A stretch of DNA of 5,219 bases from Legionellales bacterium (GTDB lineage Bacteria; Pseudomonadota; Gammaproteobacteria; Legionellales; Legionellaceae), in NCBI GenBank assembly GCA_003489505.1, contig DNMA01000053.1:852-6070 (forward strand). Direction: 5' to 3'. Both the position numbers and the translations under genes were made by a program. This document shows, one piece after another, positions 1 to 5,219 of the stretch (its first letter is position 1; each line of letters starts with the position of its first letter). The notes under the pieces were generated by a model, which saw only the letters and a list, made by a program, of their open reading frames with translations, had not been told where the DNA came from and did no database searches.

Positions 1-36
1 GATCAAATTGACTTTTTGATCAAAATAAGGTACAAT
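1..36 (+). promoter_or_regulatory. sigma70-type promoter with palindromic operator candidate, for the L,D-transpeptidase gene
   Basis: TTGACT at 8-13 and TACAAT at 31-36 are separated by exactly 17 bases, a near-consensus -35/-10 pair, so transcription would start near 43 and leave a leader of about 86 bases before the ATG at 129. The spacer contains the perfect palindrome TTTTGATCAAAA (14-25), and a further GATCAAA sits just upstream of the -35 box (1-7, cut by the window edge). A protein bound between -35 and -10 would normally interfere with RNA polymerase, so repression is the likelier reading, but the regulator is not identifiable. Both repeats carry a GATC Dam site. The promoter itself is well supported; the operator role is inference. 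Confidence 0.75.
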
Positions 37-128
37 GTTTCTTTTTTGAAACTAAATGGCGACATGTCATTCGTTTTAAATTGAATAATTACATTCAGTT
101 TTATTCGAAATCAATAAAGAGAGGTACT

Positions 129-791
129 ATGAACTGTCGAACGATTATTAAATCCCTTCCCATGACAATGGGTCTTGTTTTATCTCAAAGCACTTTCAGT
201 GCAACAGCATCAGGTCAAACATTTCAGCACCTGCATCATTTGGCTCCAAGCTTAAACTCAAAAGCCCTACAATCGGCTTTAAATGCTTATCAAAAAGCCA
301 ATCATCAAAACTTGGTACATAAGCCAGTTTTAACTGTGATTGATTACTCCTTACCTTCATCGAAACAACGTATGTGGATTTTCGATGTGAAACGTGAAAA
401 ACTTTTATTGAACACTTATGTTGCTCACGGCCAAAACTCAGGTATGAATGTTGCAAACCATTTCTCAAATACGCCTTCCAGTAAATCAAGCAGTTTAGGA
501 ACTTATATCACCAAAAATACCTATTATGGTTCAAATGGCTTATCCTTAAACTTACAAGGTCTCGAAAAAGGCTTTAACGATAACGCTTTAAGACGTCGTG
601 TGGTCATTCATGGTGCTTGGTATGTTGAACCTTCATTTATTCATCAATCAGGTCGTGCTGGTCGTAGTTGGGGATGCCCATCTGTAGCAAAAAGCATTGC
701 AAGTTCATTGATTCATACGATTCAAGGTGGATCAGTTGTTTTTGCTTATTATCCTGATTCTCACTACTTACATTCTTCGCATTACGCGTAA
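129..791 (+). CDS. secreted murein L,D-transpeptidase, YkuD_2-type catalytic domain
   Basis: Predicted periplasmic enzyme of 220 residues that would form or exchange L,D-cross-links in peptidoglycan, or attach proteins to it, through a cysteine acyl-enzyme. The C-terminal half shows the family signature: SSLG (about 121-124), YYGSNGLSL, GLEKGFN, then VVIHGAW with the conserved His161, and GRAGRSWGCPSV with the nucleophile Cys183 preceded by Arg179. The N-terminus has Lys/Arg followed by a modest hydrophobic stretch and small residues (STFSATASG), consistent with a signal peptide cleaved near residue 24-28. I chose ATG 129 because AGAGAGG (118-124) lies just upstream; an in-frame TTG at 81 would add 16 polar residues before the signal peptide and has no good ribosome site. 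It ends in tandem stops TAATAA. It appears monocistronic, driven by the promoter at 1-36. Legionella EnhA-type proteins belong to the same broad enzyme class; the exact substrate is unknown. Confidence 0.9.
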   Translation: MNCRTIIKSLPMTMGLVLSQSTFSATASGQTFQHLHHLAPSLNSKALQSALNAYQKANHQNLVHKPVLTVIDYSLPSSKQRMWIFDVKREKLLLNTYVAHGQNSGMNVANHFSNTPSSKSSSLGTYITKNTYYGSNGLSLNLQGLEKGFNDNALRRRVVIHGAWYVEPSFIHQSGRAGRSWGCPSVAKSIASSLIHTIQGGSVVFAYYPDSHYLHSSHYA

Positions 792-799
792 TAAAAGTC

Positions 800-828
800 G
801 AGGCCAGTGAGTTTCCTCAACTGGCCTC
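800..828 (+). terminator. hairpin after the L,D-transpeptidase gene, possible terminator
   Basis: GAGGCCAGT (800-808) pairs perfectly with ACTGGCCTC (820-828). The stem continues as GAG (809-811) with CTC (816-818) across one bulged A, closing on the loop TTTC. This is a stable, GC-rich structure in an AT-rich setting, nine bases after the stop codon. No T-run follows on the + strand (AATACGG comes next), so as a + terminator it is atypical. Read on the - strand the hairpin is followed by GACTTTTAT. It may terminate weakly, protect the mRNA 3' end, or both. Confidence 0.5.
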
Positions 829-960
829 AATACGGAAAAATCAAATCCTTTGAAATTTCCATGACATCCTGTCAATTTATCCTTCAGTATGGCTTATCTT
901 CCTGATAAGTCTTAAATTAACTATAGCATAAAATTTATTTTCTGCATTCAGAACTATTTG

Positions 961-1005
961 AGCTTTAAATGTTCAATATGTGCCTGATATGAATGACTTA
1001 AAGCT
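961..1005. repeat. imperfect inverted repeat (45-base stem-loop)
   Basis: AGCTTTAA (961-968) pairs with TTAAAGCT (998-1005), forming an 8-bp outer stem. After a small internal loop (ATG against TGAC), TTC-A-ATAT (972-979, one bulged A) pairs with ATATGAA (987-993), closing on the loop GTGCCTG (980-986). The two nested stems together make chance pairing less likely, even in AT-rich DNA. It lies about 230 bases before the porin start and immediately precedes a TATAAA string at 1010-1015. It could be a regulatory site, an RNA element or a relic of a small dispersed repeat; the sequence does not decide. Confidence 0.5.
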
Positions 1006-1224
1006 TTAGTATAAAATACGCATTGGTAATACAGTCGTGCTATTGACGCCATTAAAAAAGTTCTTCACCTCAATTCCTCGTGTTGGTTGTTTTTTTTGAA
1101 TCATACCATGAAAATTTCATCATCAATTGAATTCTTTTCTGATAAGCATTGCTTTTTTTGTATGAAGTGGTGAGAATAAGGCGATTTTTTTTAACTTTTA
1201 GGATTGAGAGTTGTAATCGTGTAA

Positions 1225-1231
1225 CAGGGAG
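1225..1231 (+). promoter_or_regulatory. ribosome binding site deciding the first porin start
   Basis: CAGGGAG lies seven bases before the GTG at 1239 and is the only good Shine-Dalgarno match near the 5' end of this reading frame. It places translation directly at a compact signal peptide and argues against the upstream in-frame TTG at 1149, which lacks such a site. Confidence 0.7.
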
Positions 1232-1238
1232 TGTTGCT

Positions 1239-2966
1239 GTGTTTTGTTTTCGTCAAATTATTCTAAGTTTTTTTTGTCTACAGCTTGTATTTGCCCACAG
1301 CGCTACAGTTGATGTTATCGATGAGCGTATTATCGCCTTAAAGCGCTCTATTGCAAAATCTGAAAATGAAATTAAGGAAATTCAAAAGGAAAAAAAGCGT
1401 TTTGGCTACAAACATCAACGCATCATTCAAGAAGATAAACAAAGTCATCCATTAGTCAATACGAATTCCTATTGGCTAGCAAAAGATTACACGCGTTATC
1501 CTCCAAATCCGTACCCTAATTATTTCAAATATACGACTGACGACTTAGCTAATGAAATTGAGTTTCATTTATGGTTCCAAGGTGATATGGACTCTTTAAT
1601 GAATATCAATGGTTTAATTGTCAATGATGGTCGAATTTTTGTGCCCGTCGGAAGTAGTAATAGTATTCAACGTTATTGGATTCGCCGACTTAGACCCAGT
1701 GTACAAGGGTATGTCGATGACTACATCAATTATTTTTTAAATGTTGATATGGGTATGAGTAATTTTGGAATTTTTGATGCTTTTATTGATATTAATTATT
1801 TTCGACTGCTGGGTTTTCAATTTGGTCAGCAAATGAGTTTGGTCAGCGGTATTGAAAACTTCTTTGATAACTTCAGTTATTTATCTCGCGCCTACACCAT
1901 GGAAATGAGTCATACACAAATGTTGGCGCCTGATAGAGAGTTTGGATTTGTATTCCATGGCTCATTCGGACCCTCTGGACAAGAGCCTTATTATACTGGT
2001 TTAAGTTTATTGGGTTTTGATGACTTTTTTTCCTATCAATTAGGTATATTGACAGGTGCACCAGATGACCTGTCTCCTGAAAATAGTTTTAACTCCAGAA
2101 CCTTGAATTTTTTTCAGAATGTCAATTTTTTGGCTTATGATGTTGAAGGTCGAATTTTTACCAATCCTTTTATTGAATATTCCAAGCACCCACTCCAGCA
2201 TCTAGGATTGGGTTTAGCACTGAGTTCTGGTAGAGCTCAAATGCAAGATGAATTACCAAGCCTTGTGTCTATAGCGCAAAACCCAATTTACTTTTACGAA
2301 TACAATACGCTTTATAATAATGAATATGCAGCAATACAAGTCGTTGCCAATGGAGCTCGAACACGAATACATCCTCAAGCTGTATGGAGTTATGGTCCAC
2401 TGGGGTTGATTGGGGACTTGACGCAATCAAAACAAAAACTGGGTTTAAAATATGGTGATACTTTGCTTAGGGAAACAGTTGAACAAACCAACCGAGCAAA
2501 CCAGCTATCAGTAATTTATAATCTCACGCAAGAAGAGTTTAACTTATTTCATTTTATTCCTAATCAAAATTTTCATATATTTGAAAAGGGCGCATGGGGG
2601 GGATTGCAGGCAGTATTTCGCATATCTGGCCTAAGTCTAGACCCCAGCGTATTTAATAACAGCTATCAAAAAATTGTCGATGGTAAAGAATATACTTACT
2701 ATTATTTTGTAGACCCTAGAATTTCTGTTCAGAAAGCTACTAGCTGGAGTATTGGCCTTAATTGGTATTGGAATCAATATTTGCGTTTTACATTTGAATA
2801 CGACCAAACAAAATATGTTGGTGGCTGCTCAACGGGTGCGATGAATGCTACAACTGGAACACCTGGATGTTTGATGGGTTCTAATGATACATATTTAAGC
2901 AGCAGTCAAGTCATCAATCGGCCGGATGAAAAAGTTTATATGCAACGTGTACAGATCTCATTCTAG
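1239..2966 (+). CDS. outer-membrane porin, phosphate-selective porin O/P (OprO/OprP)-like, with N-terminal coiled coil
   Basis: Predicted outer-membrane beta-barrel channel of 575 residues. The signal peptide has Arg5, a hydrophobic core and VFA, with cleavage after Ala19. Next comes a helical segment (about 22-55) with heptad-spaced hydrophobics V24, I27, I31, L34, I38, then I45 and I48, a likely trimerising coiled coil. The barrel carries O/P-family landmarks in order: IRRLRP (148-153), FDAFIDINYF (179-188), APDREFG (230-236), YQLGILTG, GPLGLIGD (386-393), NLTQEEF, GAWGGLQAVFR (451-461), GLNWYWN (506-512) and a C-terminal QRVQISF ending in Phe, the usual barrel-assembly signal. Cys530 and Cys544 are the only cysteines of the mature protein. 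The frame is open back to a TTG at 1149, but the GTG at 1239 has the ribosome site and the signal peptide. It is the first gene of a pair with its paralogue 12 bases downstream. The family transports anions such as phosphate or pyrophosphate; the substrate here is unproven. A LbtU-like siderophore porin is the main alternative. Confidence 0.8.
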   Translation: MFCFRQIILSFFCLQLVFAHSATVDVIDERIIALKRSIAKSENEIKEIQKEKKRFGYKHQRIIQEDKQSHPLVNTNSYWLAKDYTRYPPNPYPNYFKYTTDDLANEIEFHLWFQGDMDSLMNINGLIVNDGRIFVPVGSSNSIQRYWIRRLRPSVQGYVDDYINYFLNVDMGMSNFGIFDAFIDINYFRLLGFQFGQQMSLVSGIENFFDNFSYLSRAYTMEMSHTQMLAPDREFGFVFHGSFGPSGQEPYYTGLSLLGFDDFFSYQLGILTGAPDDLSPENSFNSRTLNFFQNVNFLAYDVEGRIFTNPFIEYSKHPLQHLGLGLALSSGRAQMQDELPSLVSIAQNPIYFYEYNTLYNNEYAAIQVVANGARTRIHPQAVWSYGPLGLIGDLTQSKQKLGLKYGDTLLRETVEQTNRANQLSVIYNLTQEEFNLFHFIPNQNFHIFEKGAWGGLQAVFRISGLSLDPSVFNNSYQKIVDGKEYTYYYFVDPRISVQKATSWSIGLNWYWNQYLRFTFEYDQTKYVGGCSTGAMNATTGTPGCLMGSNDTYLSSSQVINRPDEKVYMQRVQISF

Positions 2967-2969
2967 GAG
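2965..2969 (+). promoter_or_regulatory. ribosome binding site of the second porin, overlapping the first gene's stop codon
   Basis: AGGAG begins within the TAG stop codon of the first porin and lies nine bases before the GTG at 2979. The 12-base gap between the genes leaves no room for a separate promoter, supporting co-transcription and possibly translational coupling of the two porins. Confidence 0.75.
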
Positions 2970-2978
2970 TAGTCAAAC

Positions 2979-4487
2979 GTGTTTTTAAAAGTTTTATTAG
3001 GCCTATTACTTAGTTTTTCTTTACTTGCAAAAGAGTCATTATTTGAAAAATCACATTATCTGCCCAGAAAACCTAGGGGATTTGCAGCATTTAGTCCTGA
3101 TAAAAGAAATGCATTTTATTTGGATTTTCAATTGGATTATCATGCTGATGCATTTTTTAATACCCAGGGCTTAGTTATCAATATGGGTACCAATGCTATT
3201 AATCTCAATAATCAAAACTTTGCATTAAGAAATTGGATTTATCTGGCAAGACCTTTGATTGAAGTGCAAATTGAGGAAGATATTCATATTTTTGCCACCC
3301 CGGATTTTGGTTTACAACAGTTTCGATTTTTTGATGGTTATGTCGATATCGATCATTTTAAGACTTTTGGTCTATTAGCTGGTTTACAAAAAAGTTTAGT
3401 GGCCGGAATGGAGATTTTAGAAAATAATATTAATGTTAATTATGCCGGCTATTCGTCTACTTTAGCACCTAATCGGGAAATAGGTTTGATGTTACATGGC
3501 GCTTTAGGGGCTTCTCGTCCCCATCCTTATAATTCCATCAGTTATTTGGGATTTGATGATTGGCTCTCCTATCAACTAGGGGTTTTTAATGGAAACGCTG
3601 ATTCCTCATTTCCTGGGATTATCCCCATCAATGTGGCTGAGGGGGCCAATTTGTATCAATTCTCTACCTTTAATACAGGTAATAAAGCTTTCGAAGGGCG
3701 GGTGTTGATGAATCCTTTTATTGAGAAACAAGGGCATCTTTTACAAAATTTAGGGATTGGATTTGCTGGTAGCGCGCAAACAGTGGTCAATAAATTAGGT
3801 TTGCCCGCATTTCTATCACCCGGTCGAAATGTTATTTTTTCATTTCAAACCTATGAGTCGATATCCATTGGGCAAGGAGTCAGAAATCGTATTCATCCAC
3901 AGTTTTATTGGTATTTTAAAAATTTTGGAATTGAAGGAGATTGGTCTCAAACGCTACAACATTTGGGATTAAAGTTTCGTTCGCATGTCACAGGAAATCT
4001 CCCAACAATTCGGCAATTGAATAACGCAGGTCAGATACAGTTTGTTTATAATCTAACAGGTGAGGATTATAAAATAGGGCGGATAGAACCCCATCGAAAA
4101 TTTCGTCCCTTTGATAAACAAGACTTTGGGGCATGGCAATTGGTTTTTCGCTTATCACTTTTAGATTTAGACCCCAGCATTTTTCAATCTAGTTATGTCA
4201 ATAATGTGGGTCAAGTTCAATATGATTATTCAGACCCCAGAGTTTCGGTACAACACGCAAATACCTGGACGATTGCTTTGAATTGGATATGGTCAGAGCA
4301 TTTTAGAATGAGTAGTGAATTTGCTCATACCAGCTTTAAAGGGGGATGTTCAACGGGGGCTTTGTCAGATCCTGAGCATCCAGGTTGTTTAACAGCTAGT
4401 GAAGAATATGTCACAGCACCCAGTAGCCAAGTCATCAACCGTCCAAATGAATTAGTTATGTTGCAACGATTTTTCTTGATTTTTTAA
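2979..4487 (+). CDS. second outer-membrane porin, OprO/OprP-like paralogue without coiled coil
   Basis: Predicted outer-membrane channel of 502 residues and a clear paralogue of the preceding gene. The signal peptide is MFLKVLLGLLLSFSLLA, cleaved after Ala17. It then goes almost directly into the barrel, with no heptad segment, which explains much of the 73-residue length difference. Family landmarks: YLARP (88-92), TPDFG (107-111), FDGYVDID (118-125), APNREIG (163-169), YQLGVFNG (198-205), NLTGEDY (358-364), FGAWQLVFR followed by LDLDPS (383-400), ALNWIW (433-438), and a C-terminal LQRFFLIF ending in Phe. These match the porin O/P family more typically than the first copy does: LTGE and the Lys in GLQKSL (135-140) are kept here. 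Cys457 and Cys470 are again the only mature cysteines, in the same GGCSTGA...PGCL context as in the neighbour. GTG start with AGGAG nine bases upstream; no ATG competes. The substrate is unknown; hetero-oligomers with the first porin are conceivable but unproven. Confidence 0.8.
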   Translation: MFLKVLLGLLLSFSLLAKESLFEKSHYLPRKPRGFAAFSPDKRNAFYLDFQLDYHADAFFNTQGLVINMGTNAINLNNQNFALRNWIYLARPLIEVQIEEDIHIFATPDFGLQQFRFFDGYVDIDHFKTFGLLAGLQKSLVAGMEILENNINVNYAGYSSTLAPNREIGLMLHGALGASRPHPYNSISYLGFDDWLSYQLGVFNGNADSSFPGIIPINVAEGANLYQFSTFNTGNKAFEGRVLMNPFIEKQGHLLQNLGIGFAGSAQTVVNKLGLPAFLSPGRNVIFSFQTYESISIGQGVRNRIHPQFYWYFKNFGIEGDWSQTLQHLGLKFRSHVTGNLPTIRQLNNAGQIQFVYNLTGEDYKIGRIEPHRKFRPFDKQDFGAWQLVFRLSLLDLDPSIFQSSYVNNVGQVQYDYSDPRVSVQHANTWTIALNWIWSEHFRMSSEFAHTSFKGGCSTGALSDPEHPGCLTASEEYVTAPSSQVINRPNELVMLQRFFLIF

Positions 4488-4499
4488 GCGATTCTTTTA

Positions 4500-4515
4500 T
4501 GCTAAAATCGATTTT
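4500..4515 (+). promoter_or_regulatory. extended -10 promoter of ppiB, overlapped by a palindrome
   Basis: TGCTAAAAT (4500-4508) is a good extended -10 element. No -35 fits at 16-18 bases with a standard -10, as is common for this class; TTGATT at 4476-4481 is too far away. Transcription would start near 4515, giving a short leader to the ATG at 4538. The perfect palindrome AAAATCGATTTT (4504-4515) covers the -10 box and start point, where a repressor could act; that role is inference. Confidence 0.55.
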
Positions 4516-4537
4516 TTAATTAAGACGAGAGTATGCA

Positions 4538-5032
4538 ATGATTTTATTAAAAACCTCTAAAGGTGATATCAAGATTCAATTGGATGAGAAAAACACCCCA
4601 GTAACCGCACAAAATTTTGTAAATTATGTGCAAGATAAATTCTATGATGACACCATTTTTCATCGTGTGATCAATGGCTTTATGATTCAAGGCGGTGGTT
4701 TTAATCCTAAAATGCAGCAAAAAGGCACGCAAAAGTCTATTCAAAATGAAGCCAAATCTGCAAAGCCCAATAAACGAGGCACCCTTGCGATGGCTAGAAC
4801 CAATGATCCACATTCTGCTACAGCACAGTTTTTTATCAATTTAGTAGACAATGATTTTTTAAACTTCTCAGGTGAAAACTTACAAGGTTGGGGTTATTGT
4901 GTATTTGGTGAAGTGGTCGAAGGGATGGATGTTGTTGATGCAATTGCAAAAGTGAAAACAGGTGCCATGAATGGTCATGGTGATGTACCCGTTGAAAACG
5001 TTGTAATTCATTCAGCTGAAATTGTTGAATAA
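4538..5032 (+). CDS. ppiB: cytoplasmic cyclophilin-type peptidyl-prolyl cis-trans isomerase B
   Basis: Catalyses cis-trans isomerisation of Xaa-Pro bonds and assists protein folding. The 164 residues are a single cyclophilin domain, the same size as E. coli PpiB (also 164), with no signal peptide, so it acts in the cytoplasm. All active-site landmarks are present: [15 protein letters not shown] (41-55) with the catalytic Arg43, Phe48 and Gln51; LAMART (83-88); [10 protein letters not shown] (92-101) with Gln97 and Phe99; DNDFLNF; and [12 protein letters not shown] (115-126) with Trp118, the position linked to cyclosporin binding in human CypA. ATG 4538 is preceded by GAGAG (4527-4531) at six bases; an ATG at 4533 is out of frame. 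It follows the porin pair by 50 bases but has its own promoter and terminator, so it is probably a separate unit with some readthrough. No oddities seen. Confidence 0.96.
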   Translation: MILLKTSKGDIKIQLDEKNTPVTAQNFVNYVQDKFYDDTIFHRVINGFMIQGGGFNPKMQQKGTQKSIQNEAKSAKPNKRGTLAMARTNDPHSATAQFFINLVDNDFLNFSGENLQGWGYCVFGEVVEGMDVVDAIAKVKTGAMNGHGDVPVENVVIHSAEIVE

Positions 5033-5040
5033 ATGTAAAT

Positions 5041-5079
5041 CATCATAGAGTGCTTCGCACTCTATGATGGCCTCTTTTT
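5041..5079 (+). terminator. intrinsic terminator of ppiB
   Basis: CATCATAGAGTGC (5041-5053) and GCACTCTATGATG (5057-5069) form a perfect 13-bp stem with a TTC loop, followed by GCCTCTTTTT ending in five T (5075-5079). It begins eight bases after the ppiB stop codon and should end any transcript arriving from the porin operon as well. Confidence 0.92.
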
Positions 5080-5219
5080 GAATACGCATAGTTTGTATCA
5101 TGAGGGCGGAGAGAGGTTTTGACTAATTAGAAAATCTTAAACATGCTTAATCATTGTTTTATGACTTTTTATTTCAACTCAGGGCTTTATTAAAAATACT
5201 GTTAAAACTCTTTAGAAAT

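Larger units (their letters stand above)
792..1238. other. long non-coding stretch upstream of the porin operon
   Basis: I see no supported gene here. The contents are: the hairpin at 800-828; TGACA-N3-TGTCA at 862-874; a small hairpin GGCTTATC/GATAAGTC (891-898 with 904-911, one G-U pair, loop TTCCT); the large imperfect inverted repeat at 961-1005; and ATGAAA-A-TTTCAT at 1108-1120. The best -10-like string is TATAAA at 1010-1015, just after the large repeat, but no reasonable -35 lies 16-18 bases upstream. TTGACG at 1043-1048 has no matching -10. The operon promoter must lie here or depend on an activator; I cannot place it with confidence. A 21-codon reading frame from ATG 1108 to TGA 1173 has no ribosome site. 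Confidence 0.6.

Noticed and set aside
56..79. Short upstream reading frame in the leader (ATG to TAA, 7 codons)
   Set aside because: No Shine-Dalgarno sequence and no regulatory codon bias; likely chance.
81..128. TTG start giving a 16-residue longer L,D-transpeptidase
   Set aside because: No ribosome site precedes it, it would bury the signal peptide behind a polar extension, and ATG 129 has a purine-rich site at 118-124.
196..489. Reverse-strand reading frame inside the L,D-transpeptidase gene; similar ones at 1873-2061 and 4547-4813
   Set aside because: All lie wholly inside well-supported + strand genes and their translations show no recognisable domain.
861..887. Possible Pho box (CTGTCAA with a second half-site), tempting because the porins resemble phosphate porins
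   Set aside because: Only the first half (869-875) matches; the second half is poor and its spacing is off, and it is over 350 bases from the porin start. The inverted TGACA-N3-TGTCA is short enough to be chance.
1144..1159. Terminator-like AAGC-ATT-GCTT followed by T-run
   Set aside because: Four-bp stem, far from any upstream stop codon.
1149..1238. Upstream in-frame TTG extension of the first porin by 30 residues
   Set aside because: The extension has no ribosome site and would add 30 residues, several of them basic (RIRR), ahead of the signal peptide; GTG 1239 has CAGGGAG at seven bases and a textbook signal peptide.
4489..4517. Terminator between the second porin and ppiB (CGATT/AATCG plus T-run)
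   Set aside because: Only a 5-bp AT-rich stem with a 12-base loop, too weak; the same bases are better explained by the ppiB promoter.
5119..5147. Promoter candidate downstream of ppiB (TTGACT at 5119-5124)
   Set aside because: The hexamer 17 bases on is CATGCT, a poor -10, and no gene start is visible before the window ends; nothing else is recognisable in 5080-5219.

Overview
The window comes from an AT-rich Gram-negative bacterium, most likely a gammaproteobacterium. Two things point there: the outer-membrane proteins with cleavable signal peptides and C-terminal phenylalanine, and a cytoplasmic cyclophilin very close to enterobacterial PpiB. The porin style recalls Legionella/Coxiella-type gammaproteobacteria, but I cannot fix the genus from sequence alone. 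All four genes I support are on the + strand. I see no mobile element, CRISPR array, rRNA or tRNA.

Layout: (1) 1-36 holds a strong sigma70-type promoter (TTGACT, 17 bp, TACAAT) whose spacer contains a perfect 12-bp palindrome. (2) 129-791 encodes a secreted murein L,D-transpeptidase of the YkuD_2 type, followed by a hairpin at 800-828. (3) 792-1238 is a roughly 450-base non-coding stretch with several inverted repeats, the largest at 961-1005, and no convincing promoter. (4) 1239-2966 and 2979-4487 are a two-gene operon of diverged paralogues related to phosphate-selective porins O/P. Both start with GTG and they are 12 bases apart. (5) 4538-5032 is ppiB, with its own extended -10 promoter and a strong intrinsic terminator at 5041-5079. 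(6) 5080-5219 shows no gene.

The theme is mostly the cell envelope: a peptidoglycan cross-linking enzyme beside a pair of outer-membrane channels. ppiB is a separately promoted housekeeping folding gene. The most interesting object is the porin pair. The first has an N-terminal coiled coil that the second lacks. Each mature protein has exactly two cysteines, both in the last loop before the C-terminal strand, embedded in a shared GGCSTGA...PGCL...SSQVINRP block. I found nothing I would call a wholly new system. The rest of the window is ordinary chromosomal housekeeping.
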